From Fragilaria crotonensis (lineage: Eukaryota; Bacillariophyta; Fragilariophyceae; Fragilariales; Fragilariaceae): a stretch of 64,000 nt of DNA. A program made the position numbers and the translations under genes. The DNA is taken from NCBI GenBank assembly GCA_022925895.1, contig JAKSYS010000021.1, positions 62,001 through 126,000 on the forward strand, read 5' to 3'. Positions 20,838 through 29,843 of this stretch are shown here, piece after piece (within the stretch, counting starts at the first letter, position 1; the number at the start of each line of letters is the position of its first letter). The notes beneath the pieces were generated by a model. The model ran no database searches. It was not told the origin of the DNA and saw nothing but the letters and a program-made list of their open reading frames with translations.

Positions 20838-21374
20838 GGCATTGATATATCTCTCCCTACCTATGCTATCGATAACGTCACCTGGCACGAAACCCCGATA
20901 CAATTCTCCGAAAATTTCATGAATACCACATCAATGACCCTTAGAACCACCAACAACTCGGCCTACAAACTGGTCGGAAACGCAAACACTTGGAATTACT
21001 ATGTTCTCTTTGGATACCATGTATATGACCACTGCTTTCAGTTCGATACACAGTGGGAACGCATGAAAAACAATCAGACAGACACTCTTAAGGTCATATG
21101 GGAACGCTTCAGCTATCTAGTCTCCCGTAGTATGATTATCTCGACAAAATTGCAATGTTGGGCACTCGACATTGCAAACCTGTACCTACAAACACACATG
21201 CCGTCCGCTCTAACGGTTGACACCACTGATCCTCGCAGTGCCCGCCGCGTCTACGACGAAGATGAAATATTGGAGGATGACGACAGCACCGATAAAAAAC
21301 TTCCTGCCGCCAATACCTGGACACCCGTCCAAGGAAAAACCAAACGACACACCAAAGAGGCTCTAGATACTGAA
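20838..21374 (+). pseudogene. Unrecognised gene fragment truncated by an LTR
   Basis: Open from 20838 through ATG 20919 to the LTR start at 21371, about 178 codons. It contains aromatic-rich segments (NTWNYYVLFGYHVYDHC, LQCWALDIANLYLQTH) and ends acidic then Lys-rich (DEDEILEDDDSTDKK). The stop codon lies within the first bases of the LTR, so the original C-terminus was displaced. It starts directly where the satellite ends. It could be host or the N-terminal part of another retroelement polyprotein; I cannot assign a function. Confidence 0.4.
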
Positions 21375-21631
21375 TAAATCCCGTCGCAAGTGCGGCACAT
21401 CTGCCCTTGCCGGTGTTTGACTCTTAGCATTAGAACTAATCACTAGTAGTAATAGATTACAACTTGATCAATTATAAAAAGAGCGAGTCTACAAATCTAG
21501 GAACACTTCTGACACCGCCTGGAGGGCTTATGCGGTCATTTGGCAATCCCTATCATAACCGGCATAATTCCCTAGCTCATTCGGCTTCTCCGGGTGTCCA
21601 AATAACCCGAACTCATGATAGAATTCATTCA
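21371..21631 (-). repeat. LTR of the element B family with a stub of internal sequence
   Basis: On the minus strand it starts TGAATGAATTC and ends GATTTATTCA, so the ends are TGAA...TTCA. It is preceded (21632-21640) by the purine tract CGAGGGGAC and about 25 further bases resembling element B 7185-7220, so it is a 3' LTR with its internal region lost, not a clean solo LTR. It aligns with 7223-7475 but is clearly diverged. Confidence 0.8.
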
Positions 21632-21889
21632 GTCCCCTCGAACGGCTTTTTGTACGACTAGCAGGATATCTTTTCTACGTAGCAAGTTTTTACTAGTTGG
21701 TTTTAACACGCTAAGTGGTTTATCAAGTGGTTTTTGGGCATTTTCCAACCCTGAAAATATATACAATCTGAAAACGATTATATTATACAAGCTGCATTAA
21801 ACAGCAATTAATCAAACACATCCATACTCAGCTACCTGGAAGTCCTTAAATAAAACTTGTCATCGGAGGTACTCCGAGTACAAAATCCA

Positions 21890-21975
21890 CACAAACTGGT
21901 GAAATCCTCAAGTGAAATCAACCCACATCGAGTGAACATACTATAGTCGTGTGTAAATTCATCTAATTTCATCCC
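21890..21975 (+). repeat. Flanking repeat S, left copy
   Basis: About 86 bases from CACAAACTGGTGAAATCC to CTAATTTCATCCC, nearly identical to 51511-51602. It lies immediately left of the A1 repeat of element F. The right copy lies immediately after the end of the F B2 repeat, so S brackets the whole F insertion and everything nested in it. It is either a duplicated target or the outermost end of F. Confidence 0.8.
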
Positions 21976-22161
21976 TCCCATGAAGAACATGGCAGTTTGA
22001 ACAGAGTATCATGCAGCAACCTCTTGCTCATTGTTTTGTCCACCAGGTCGCCGATCAGTAGACAACGCAAGAACTACCCGCACGACGCGTCGACGAACCT
22101 GCCCATTAGACAGGTCCTCGATCCAGTGTAGGCAAGCCGCGCAAGCGTTTTTTGCTAAAAG
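21976..22161 (+). repeat. Element F repeat A1
   Basis: 186 bases from TCCCATGAAGAACATGGC to TTTTTTGCTAAAAG, repeated as A2 at 28034-28219 with at most one or two differences. It lies 47 bases upstream of the first ORF. Confidence 0.92.
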
Positions 22162-22208
22162 TTCTTCAGTTGTGCACGAGCTCCACTACCTGGTAGCAGG
22201 TAGCTAGC

Positions 22209-24470
22209 ATGGCCCAACCCAATCTCGGGGACGTCGGTGTCCCTTTCGGCCAAGTACCGCCGCTTCAACCGGGGGTGCCACCTGCTGGTGGTCCTGCGGT
22301 TGTCCCCGGCGCCCTGCCTCAAGCGGGCGCAGCCGCCCGCACGTATCGCGAGCACTACCTCGAACGGGGCCAGATCCCACCTCGCGATCGGGTAGCGGGC
22401 TACTTGGCGGGGTACCGTTTTGCTGACGTGGGAGGGGGCGTGGTACCTACCGCAGCAGCTCTACGTGACCTGACGGTGACACTTAGTGACCGCCAACCCA
22501 TGACCTTCCTGTGTCTGGTGCCGGGAACCGACGGCCATGCGGAGGTCGCGATCGTACATCGTTTCCTCCGCTACTTGGACACGCCAGGGGACGACCCCAC
22601 TGGCTATAATGACAAGGTCCTGGGCTTGCTAGGGGACATCCCCCCCCATCAGTATCCAGTTGTGGAAATACCGAACACGGCATTTCATCTGGTGGCAGCC
22701 CCCGCCCGAGTACCTACTATTGGAGCCATGAATGCCTTGTTGGCCACATGGGAGGACCCGCTGACGGCATTGGGCCCCTATACGGACCAGGACCCAGAAA
22801 CGGAAGTGGTCCGCCCTCGTAATCTCCAGCTCGTGACCGCGCGCTTCGCCGCCCTGCTGGTACATTGGCATCGAGTGCGCGCCAAGGACGCTTACCAGGA
22901 AGTAGTGGGGGCTATCCAGGCCGAAGGGGTGATGGAGCCATACAATGATGTAATTACCTGGCTCAGAGCTGCCTGCACCGCCCGAGGAGGCGGGGGACCT
23001 CAGAACACCGTGCCTAGTGTATTGTTGACCTTCACACCGTTGTTCTTGCCACCCGACGTGTACGAGTATGTCACCAGCAAAGTACAAGTACAAGCCGAAC
23101 TGCCGGCCCTGTCGAACCGGGATGTAGCGCCCGGGACGACTGAAGCCCTCGTGGGAGCCATTCGAGCTCTGACAGCACCACGGGGGGAAGGGGGCGACGC
23201 AGTAGCGGGAGAGGGAGAACGCAATGCGAAAGAGCCCAAGAGTGTCTCTGAGGCTTACCGCGAAACCTACCGCACATTGTTGCGTTTTAGCAATGTGGAG
23301 GACGTAACCGAACTAGCACCCGTTTGGCAGCATCTGGCCAACTGCCTGAAAAGCGAGCAACACACCGTGTTGACTCAGGAGTTTCAAAAGGTATGTATGG
23401 CGCGTGGCCTATCAACCAAGTACTATGTCCCCGTGGTGACAACCGCACTCAAACAGATGGTGGTTGGCTTCCAATTTGTGGGGTTTGGCTCGGACGATTT
23501 GACTTCTGGTTGTCAGCCATTTTTGGTCTCGTATGCCGGTCGGGCCAACCACTATCAAGTCCTGGCTGCCGCGGACGTAGGCAACCAACTCGCACAAGGG
23601 GAGCACACGGCCAGCCTGACGGACTACAAGGCCATCCGAGACAAGGAGAAGGTGAAACTTCCGAGGGATGTGGCGGAGACGTGCATTACTCTGTTTCGTT
23701 TCGCCGTACTGTGCCAAGCGTTGTTCCAGGGCACCGGCCCGACGCACCCGCTAGTAGAGACTATGTGGACTACCGCTGTGAACCTCCAAAATCTTGCACC
23801 CGCGGTCACCGACCGTTACCAAGCCCTGGTGGGCCTCCCCGGGGTGGCGCAAACTTACTTTGCACGTATCGTCCGAGCTGTGCAGCTCGGCGTGCACGAG
23901 TATCTCCAAGGGGTTGCGACGAACCTCGTGGACAGCGTGGCCGGGATCGAAAGGCCAAGCTTCACCGCGTTGTTGCAAGACCTCCGACGAGGCACATTCC
24001 ATCAGTCAACCAACTGGATTCCACTCCCGCCGGAGTACCTGGGTCACAGCAGCACCACACCCCATACCGTGAGCACTAGCGGTGGCAGCAGGAATCGCAG
24101 TGCAGCTACCGGGGGAGCGGCTTCGGGGTCTGGAGGCACCACAGTGGGCACCGCGATGTCGTCGCTCACGCCTGAAACCCCGCCGCAACGAGAAAGCGTT
24201 GCCAGAATCGAAAACCCAGCTCCGGACAACGAGTTCGCTGCGCTTACGCTTCGTACTGGAGGCACACGCACTATCCTGCGTGCGAATCGACCTCCGGCCA
24301 ATGATGCGGGTAATGAGTTTTGTGTGGCGTGGTGGACTCGCAGCGGATGCTACCCAAACTGTGGGCGCCGTAACACCCATCAGCCGCTCGCCTCCACTGC
24401 GGAGCGCGCCCGGCTCATGACGTACGTCCGACAGTACTTGGTAGTGCCCTCTCAGTCCCCCAGCACCTGA
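22209..24470 (+). CDS. Element F ORF1, Gag-like protein
   Basis: 753 codons, ATG at 22209 with no upstream ATG in frame nearby. The N-terminus is Pro/Gly-rich (residues 1-40), the middle is helical, and the C-terminal 60 residues contain a Cys/His cluster (NEFCVAWWTRSGCYPNCGRR ... TH) like the zinc-finger-like end of Gag in YR retrotransposons. It probably packages the element RNA. It ends with UGA at 24468-24470 followed by CUAG, and the same frame stays open through 24501 into the RT protein, so a Gag-RT fusion by stop readthrough is possible. Confidence 0.8.
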   Translation: MAQPNLGDVGVPFGQVPPLQPGVPPAGGPAVVPGALPQAGAAARTYREHYLERGQIPPRDRVAGYLAGYRFADVGGGVVPTAAALRDLTVTLSDRQPMTFLCLVPGTDGHAEVAIVHRFLRYLDTPGDDPTGYNDKVLGLLGDIPPHQYPVVEIPNTAFHLVAAPARVPTIGAMNALLATWEDPLTALGPYTDQDPETEVVRPRNLQLVTARFAALLVHWHRVRAKDAYQEVVGAIQAEGVMEPYNDVITWLRAACTARGGGGPQNTVPSVLLTFTPLFLPPDVYEYVTSKVQVQAELPALSNRDVAPGTTEALVGAIRALTAPRGEGGDAVAGEGERNAKEPKSVSEAYRETYRTLLRFSNVEDVTELAPVWQHLANCLKSEQHTVLTQEFQKVCMARGLSTKYYVPVVTTALKQMVVGFQFVGFGSDDLTSGCQPFLVSYAGRANHYQVLAAADVGNQLAQGEHTASLTDYKAIRDKEKVKLPRDVAETCITLFRFAVLCQALFQGTGPTHPLVETMWTTAVNLQNLAPAVTDRYQALVGLPGVAQTYFARIVRAVQLGVHEYLQGVATNLVDSVAGIERPSFTALLQDLRRGTFHQSTNWIPLPPEYLGHSSTTPHTVSTSGGSRNRSAATGGAASGSGGTTVGTAMSSLTPETPPQRESVARIENPAPDNEFAALTLRTGGTRTILRANRPPANDAGNEFCVAWWTRSGCYPNCGRRNTHQPLASTAERARLMTYVRQYLVVPSQSPST

Positions 24471-24500
24471 CTAGCACGCCAGGGTGGTGAGGCTGTCGCA

Positions 24501-26873
24501 ATGGACCACTCGCCACAACCACCACCCTGGCCACCTGACGGCTGCGGACCAGATCCCACGACAGGCACCGGGGGCCGAAGTTCCCGTGCTAAACGAAAGG
24601 CAGTGGAGATAAGTGAAGCAGAACTGACTCTCGGTAAGTTGGCTTCCCAGTATGCGTTGATGTTGCGTGACAAAGGGTGGAGAGCGTTCGTGTCCGACGT
24701 TCGAGGGCCGCCCAACATATCGACGACCGTACAGCACCTACCACACAAGGCAGCGCGACTACTCCGACATCTTGGGACGCGCGGGGCGAGCGTCACGGTA
24801 CACACCCCACCTTGGCCGAGTGAGCGAAAGCATCAGGCGCTCATTAGGGGCCCCCACAAGTCATTGCATGGCGAAAGGGAGTTCGTGAACGCAGAGATGC
24901 TCGACTTCTGTCGACAAGGTTATTGGATTGTTCTCCCTCAAGACGTGGTGATGGAATGGCCGTCCTTACGCATTTCGCCACTCGGAGTGGTTCCCCAGCG
25001 CGATCGTAGACCCCGACTGATTGTGGATTATTCTTTCTCCGACGTGAATGCCAAAACTGTTCCATTGGCGCCCACGGAAGCCATGCAATTCGGCCGGGCC
25101 CTCCAGCGCGTGTTCTCCACCATAGTGCACGCCGACGGCCGGTATGGGCCTGTCTATCTTGCCAAAATAGACATCGCTGACGGATTCTATCGCGTTTGGC
25201 TACAGCTAGACGATATCCCAAAACTTGGAGTTGCCCTTCCCACTGCTCCTGGTCTTCCACCTTTAGTTGCTTTTCCGCTGGCGCTCCCCATGGGATGGGT
25301 GCTGTCGCCGCCGTACTTTACGGCGATCACCGAAACCGCCTGCGACCTCGCGAATGCTGCGATCCGAGCGCGCCCACCGCACTCTTGTCTCACGCAGGCC
25401 CACCGGCTGGAGGCAGTGGCCGACACACCTCCCGCCGACGCCGTTCATCGCGACGCGTCGCAGTATGGTGGTACGTTACCCGTGCCGTCCCCTCGCGGAG
25501 TCAGTCGCCCCCCCGTGGCGTCCGTTGACGTCTACGTGGACAACTTTCTGCTCATGGCACAAACTCAGTCGCAGCAACGCAAAGTGCTTCACGCTACTCT
25601 GACAGCTATCGACAAGGTCTTCCGGCCCCTGGAGCCGGGGGACCCGGCTCACCGCAAGGAGCCCGCCTCGGTCAAGAAGATGTTACAAGGAGATGCTCAT
25701 TGGTCCACATGGAAACGCATTCTCAGGTGGGACCTGGACACTGTCACGGAGACCCTGCACCTACCTCCTCATCGCGGAGCGCGCCTCCGAGAGGTCCTGT
25801 CGTGGCTTCGACCCCCTCGCAAACGGCTGCCGCGCAAACAGTGGCACCAACTACTGGGCGAGCTCCGATCTATGGCGCCAGCGCTCCCGGGCACGCGCGG
25901 CCTCTACTCAATCCTTCAGGACGCACTCAGTCGCGGAGATCGACACCGAGTCCGACTCAACACACACATATACGCCGTCGGGGAGGATTTTCAAACTCTC
26001 GTCGACGCCGTCGCCAACCGCCCCACTCGGCTCCGCGAACTGGTGCCCACGGCCCCCTCGGACGTGGGGGCATGTGACGCGTGCCAGCTCGGCATGGGCG
26101 GCGTGTGGTTTGACGCGTTAGACCCCACGTCACCGCCTCTCGTCTGGCGAGCACGGTTTCCGCCGCACATCGTGTCGTCTCTGGTCACTGCTGACAACCC
26201 TACGGGGCCGTTATCGATTTCGGATTTGGAACTGGCGGCTGTGATTGCGCACGTAGACATCTTGGCCCTTCACCGTGACATCGCTGAACGCACCATTTGG
26301 CGGGCCAGTGATAACCGTGCAGCGGTTGCCTGGTCCACCAAAGGCTCCGCCACCTCTCTCGCCGCACGGGCTCATCTGCTTAGGTTCAGCGCTCTCCACC
26401 AACGGACACATCGTTATGTAGCGCGCACACACTACATTCCAGGGACTGTCAACATCATGGTTGATGACGCTAGTCGCTTGTGGATGCTTTCCGATGCTGA
26501 TCTGCTCACCTACTTTAATACCACTTACCCGCAGGCGGCCTCTTGGCAAATGCTGCACCTCTCGTTTGCCACCAATGCTATCTTGAGTGGTGCACTCTCA
26601 CGGAAGCCGCGGCCTTGCGGGGATCTTCTCAACGCAGTGCCAACGCCGCCACCTCCTTGGCGCTCTGGCAGACCTTCTGTGTCCGCGTTGGCGTCGACGC
26701 CAGTCAACTTGCCGTCCGCGATCCCGTCCCTTTCCTCCAACTGTTTGCCCACCGCTACCGCTCCGGCACCATTGCGCCCGGCCGTCGCCATGTCAGGGCT
26801 TGCACAGTGGAGGATGCCGTACGAGCGGTGGGCCAGGCGTACACCGGGATGGGGGCCCCTGACCCTCGCTTGA
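24501..26873 (+). CDS. Element F ORF2, reverse transcriptase-RNase H
   Basis: 790 codons in the same frame as ORF1. RT: RRPRLIVDYSFSDVN, LAKIDIADGFYRVWL with catalytic Asp224, FPLALPMGWVLSPPYFT, and the YxDD box reading YVDN (345-348), where the second Asp is Asn. RNase H: VGACDACQLGMGGVWFD, SISDLELAAVI with Glu, ASDNRAAVAW with Asp, and YIPGTVNIMVDDASR. The last about 110 residues (from 26543) overlap the recombinase in another frame, are Pro/Ser-rich, and may not be a functional domain. The Asn in the catalytic box would normally abolish polymerisation. Confidence 0.88.
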   Translation: MDHSPQPPPWPPDGCGPDPTTGTGGRSSRAKRKAVEISEAELTLGKLASQYALMLRDKGWRAFVSDVRGPPNISTTVQHLPHKAARLLRHLGTRGASVTVHTPPWPSERKHQALIRGPHKSLHGEREFVNAEMLDFCRQGYWIVLPQDVVMEWPSLRISPLGVVPQRDRRPRLIVDYSFSDVNAKTVPLAPTEAMQFGRALQRVFSTIVHADGRYGPVYLAKIDIADGFYRVWLQLDDIPKLGVALPTAPGLPPLVAFPLALPMGWVLSPPYFTAITETACDLANAAIRARPPHSCLTQAHRLEAVADTPPADAVHRDASQYGGTLPVPSPRGVSRPPVASVDVYVDNFLLMAQTQSQQRKVLHATLTAIDKVFRPLEPGDPAHRKEPASVKKMLQGDAHWSTWKRILRWDLDTVTETLHLPPHRGARLREVLSWLRPPRKRLPRKQWHQLLGELRSMAPALPGTRGLYSILQDALSRGDRHRVRLNTHIYAVGEDFQTLVDAVANRPTRLRELVPTAPSDVGACDACQLGMGGVWFDALDPTSPPLVWRARFPPHIVSSLVTADNPTGPLSISDLELAAVIAHVDILALHRDIAERTIWRASDNRAAVAWSTKGSATSLAARAHLLRFSALHQRTHRYVARTHYIPGTVNIMVDDASRLWMLSDADLLTYFNTTYPQAASWQMLHLSFATNAILSGALSRKPRPCGDLLNAVPTPPPPWRSGRPSVSALASTPVNLPSAIPSLSSNCLPTATAPAPLRPAVAMSGLAQWRMPYERWARRTPGWGPLTLA

Positions 26874-27754
26874 ACTCACATGGTCACCTTGACTTTCGCC
26901 TCGCTGCCATGTATCGGGCCTGGCAGCAGGAGGACGCACCACCGTCTCGGGTCAAACCCCTGCCCTTGCCTCTTGTCGCCCAAGTGTGTCAAATTGCATC
27001 CATGGACGACAACCACCCACGCGCCGCCGCAGCGGCGGCTTGCCTGGTCATCGGTTTTTATTTCTTGTTGCGACCTGGCGAGCACCTTGGCACGCCTTGC
27101 AATACGCAATTTGTCCTTGGCGACATCCGTCTCTGGATTGGTTCGCGCGCGTTAGATCACGCAACTTGCCCTGCGGCGGACATCTTGGCCGCCACCTTTG
27201 TAACCCTCACGTTTAACCGACAGAAAAATGGCGTCCGCAACAAAACTGTGGGGCACGGGCGCTCCGGTCACGCTCAGGTTTGCCCGGTTCATGCGCTCGG
27301 TCAACGAGTTCTTGCCCTTCGCACGCAGGGGGCTACCCACGCCACCCCGCTCAACGCCTTCCGCCCCCACACGAACGCGTCCTGGTCCTTCAACCTTCCT
27401 TCTGACCTCACCTCCCGGCTGCGTCATGCCCTGGCCTTGTACCCGGACCCAGCCTTCATGGTCGCAGATGTCTCCATCCGCTCCACGCGTGCCGGCGGTG
27501 CCATGGCCCTACTCTGTGCCGGCGTGGACGCCGACCGCATCCGATTACTCGGCCGGTGGCGCTCCGACGAAATGTACAGGTACCTCCACGTACAGGCCCA
27601 GCCAGTCATGCACGGCCTGGCCGCGGCCATGTTGCGCGGAGGCTCCTTCCGGCTGACGCCTGATTATCCCACCCACGCCTTCGGCTCCCTCCCTTTATGC
27701 CGTTGGCCCCTTGGGCCGCACGGTACAGCAGCACACCTAGCTACTGTACAGTAG
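26543..27754 (+). CDS. Element F ORF3, tyrosine recombinase
   Basis: 403 codons overlapping ORF2 by 331 bases in the -1 frame. It has an N-terminal SAM-like domain (SLALWQTFCVRVGVD ... RSGTIAPGRRHVRACTVEDA) and a catalytic domain: box I Arg177 (FYFLLRPGEHL), then STRAGGAMALLCAGVDADRI with Arg316, GRWRSDEMYRYL with Trp339 and nucleophile candidate Tyr345 or Tyr347. The canonical H-x-x-R is R313-S-T-R here, so the His is replaced. It would integrate a circular cDNA, replacing a DDE integrase. Expression probably needs a -1 shift or an independent start; the chosen ATG is the first after the overlap begins. Confidence 0.88.
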   Translation: MANAAPLVCHQCYLEWCTLTEAAALRGSSQRSANAATSLALWQTFCVRVGVDASQLAVRDPVPFLQLFAHRYRSGTIAPGRRHVRACTVEDAVRAVGQAYTGMGAPDPRLNSHGHLDFRLAAMYRAWQQEDAPPSRVKPLPLPLVAQVCQIASMDDNHPRAAAAAACLVIGFYFLLRPGEHLGTPCNTQFVLGDIRLWIGSRALDHATCPAADILAATFVTLTFNRQKNGVRNKTVGHGRSGHAQVCPVHALGQRVLALRTQGATHATPLNAFRPHTNASWSFNLPSDLTSRLRHALALYPDPAFMVADVSIRSTRAGGAMALLCAGVDADRIRLLGRWRSDEMYRYLHVQAQPVMHGLAAAMLRGGSFRLTPDYPTHAFGSLPLCRWPLGPHGTAAHLATVQ

Positions 27755-27897
27755 GAGACGATAGGGTCGGTAACTCCTAGTAGGATGTCACAACCCCCGT
27801 CTACTACTACTAGTTGGACTAGAGTAGTCCCCAACTAGCAACCCACATCGGACCGTAGCGTCTAACAGCCGCTGGGGCGGGAGAGCTACGAATCCCG
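27716..27897 (+). repeat. Element F repeat B1 (uninterrupted)
   Basis: 182 bases from CCGCACGGTACAGC to AATCCCG, overlapping the end of the recombinase gene. The same sequence is present as B2, split into 28234-28256, 44656-44797 and 51485-51510 by insertion of elements G and E. It therefore gives the pre-insertion sequence for both events. Confidence 0.92.
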
Positions 27898-28033
27898 CCG
27901 ATAGCGGCAGTGTGGACGGGAGGTCCTGTACAGTAAGCACAGTCAGCACCTAACACCGAACACGTCGCTGGTCTCCAATGATGACGCACTCGTTTGCAGC
28001 GTACAGGGATACTATCACGTACGTGGGACCGCT

Positions 28034-28219
28034 TCCCATAAAGAACATGGCAGTTTGAACAGAGTATCATGCAGCAACCTCTTGCTCATTGTTTTGTCCA
28101 CCAGGTCGCCGATCAGTAGACAACGCAAGAACTACCCGCACGACGCGTCGACGAACCTGCCCATTAGACAGGTCCTCGATCCAGTGTAGGCAAGCCGCGC
28201 AAGCGTTTTTTGCTAAAAG
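28034..28219 (+). repeat. Element F repeat A2
   Basis: Direct copy of A1 (21976-22161). It is separated from B1 by 136 unique bases (27898-28033) and followed after 14 bases by B2. Confidence 0.92.
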
Positions 28220-28233
28220 CCCGCCCGCCCACT

Positions 28234-28256
28234 CCGCACGGTACAGCAGCACACCT
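28234..28256 (+). repeat. Element F repeat B2, first piece
   Basis: Matches the first 23 bases of B1 (CCGCACGGTACAGCAGCACA and CCT) and is cut by the 5' LTR of element G. The last five bases, CACCT, pair with AACCT at 44656-44660 as an imperfect target duplication. Confidence 0.9.
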
Positions 28257-28855
28257 TGTTAGAGATCTACTGTCACTCTGTCACACTGTCTCTCGTACTT
28301 ACTGTAAGGTTAAATACCATACGGTAATACGATAGACAGTCCTTTATTTTTCTTAGCCTGTCCGTGACCCGTTCCAGTAGTTCTGCGAATCAGAACTCTG
28401 GATCCCGCGACCACGCAAGGAATTTAAATTATGTTGCCCTGAGTTTCCCTAAGTATTCAAATCTGTTGTGTTGTCAATTTTATTGACAACACAACTTTTA
28501 CTATGGGATTCATAACTCAAACACCACTCAACAAGTGGGATTAAAGCAACATAACTTTTGTGAGACTCCAACTAATATTGGAGATCTCACCTTCATTTTT
28601 CATCTCTCTTTTAACTTATAATTTCCACAAACCAAAAACAGTAAAGGCCTTTACTACTTAGTTCTACATCTTCTACATATTTGTAACAACAAATCTACCA
28701 TCATGGTCCACATCTTAGGATTCCTACACCCAAAGCTGGACAATCCGTCACGTTCGCTTCCTCTCCCGTCAAGTCCGACGGCAGACTCCTAGGTCCTACT
28801 AACCTTAAGTCTACCGTCGGCCAGTACTCGCGTACCGATCACACGAATACTGTCA
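28257..28855 (+). repeat. Element G 5' LTR (599 bp)
   Basis: Starts TGTTAGAGATC and ends ATACTGTCA, canonical TG...CA. A reading frame beginning at ATG 28704 inside the LTR matches the undamaged frame in the 3' LTR at 44502 except for a 1-base deletion near 28715. It runs through the LTR end into the internal region, as TYA does in yeast Ty1. The next bases, TGGTTGCTCGCC, may be the primer-binding site. Confidence 0.88.
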
Positions 28856-29840
28856 TGGTTGCTCGCCTCGTACCACCGGTCCAAGGCTCTACCGTCGAGG
28901 AAAAATACTCGTCCAATGTCTCTTCCGATCATTGGTCGAAACTACCTACGGCCGTTAAGAACCTACGCTTAACTGCTATTAATTTCCCTCGCCTTTCGGA
29001 TTCGCCAGCAACGGATTTAAACTCGCCATTGAAGGGCACAACACTGTTCGACGAGTCCACCATGAAGAACTTACCTCCGCCCTCCCTTGCCCCTCGCGCC
29101 TCTAGGTCCGCCTCCAACGGCGAAAACCCTGACGCGTTCGACGCTAACGTCGACTACCCCGCCGAACTCGGCGCATCCCCTGTCCCTCCTGACACGCCCA
29201 CCCATCCCGCCCTCTACAAAGGGGCCTTAGCCTATGGATCTCCGAAGAAATCCATGCTCCCCTCCCGTGTCCGTTACATCCCTTCTCCAACCACTACCCC
29301 TGATGACGATCAGGCCCTCCCGAACAAGAAGAAGAGGCGCACCTCCGAGAAAGGTCCCGCCTATTATGACGTCTGTAAGTTAACCTACGATGACATCGAT
29401 GATATTATTGAAGAGGATCGCAACCTCCACCCCGATGAGCGCAAGCATCAGTCTTTTGCAGCTCCACCACAGCGGACACCAAAGTTAGCCACAGGGCTAC
29501 TTCTACCATCAAGAGGGCTGCAAAGATGCAGGCCACTACAACCACAACTACCATGGACACCAACATCAACAAAATGGGCAAAACCACCGACAAAAACGGT
29601 CCAACTACTCACACAAATGCATCTACCAATGTTAAGGACAATAACATTGGAACTAATGATGCATCTACTACAGAGGAGCACACTATTCCTGCCGCCAAGC
29701 ACCGCAATCACCCCGACAAACACAACGTAATCGATCTCACCGATGATATGAACGACTTGAAAACGCCCCAGAAAGCTCCAAATTCGCCTCGCACGCTCAC
29801 CTACAAGTCCAGAGCCAACACTCCAAGCATTCCTACCGCA
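28704..29840 (+). pseudogene. Element G polyprotein, N-terminal extension part 1
   Basis: From the LTR-internal ATG the frame continues at 28855 (VARLVPPVQGSTVEEKYS), Pro/Ser-rich, with a basic nuclear-localisation-like motif (NKKKRRTSEKG) and an acidic segment (LTYDDIDDIIEEDRN). Near 29450 it changes frame and continues as a Thr/Asn-rich stretch (MQATTTTTTMDTNINK) to a UAA at 29841. There is no similarity I recognise to Gag or Pol. Much of it looks disordered. The 5' LTR copy also has a 1-base deletion that breaks the first codons. Confidence 0.55.
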
Positions 29841-29843
29841 TAA

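Larger units (their letters stand above)
21976..28256 (+). mobile_element. Element F: tyrosine-recombinase retrotransposon with split direct repeats (main part)
   Basis: Three open frames (Gag-like, RT-RNase H, tyrosine recombinase) are flanked by repeats in the order A1 (21976-22161), ORFs, B1 (27716-27897), A2 (28034-28219), B2 (28234-28256, continued at 44656-44797 and 51485-51510). That A-B-A-B arrangement is the PAT/Ngaro type rather than the inverted repeats of DIRS1. The element is markedly richer in G+C than its surroundings and its ORFs are undamaged. Own length without nested insertions is about 6.4 kb. Confidence 0.9.

Noticed and set aside
21464-21661. Short plus-strand frame in 21464-21661
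   Set aside because: It lies within the LTR fragment and its internal stub (minus orientation).
23324-24079. Long second frame on the plus strand inside F ORF1, and several long minus-strand frames in 22-28 kb
   Set aside because: They are shadows caused by the high G+C content of element F; Arg/Pro/Ser-rich and without domains.
28038-28219. A2 repeat considered as an LTR of a copia element
   Set aside because: It occurs as A1-ORFs-B1-A2-B2 around RT and tyrosine-recombinase genes, lacks TG...CA ends and a purine tract, and fits split direct repeats.
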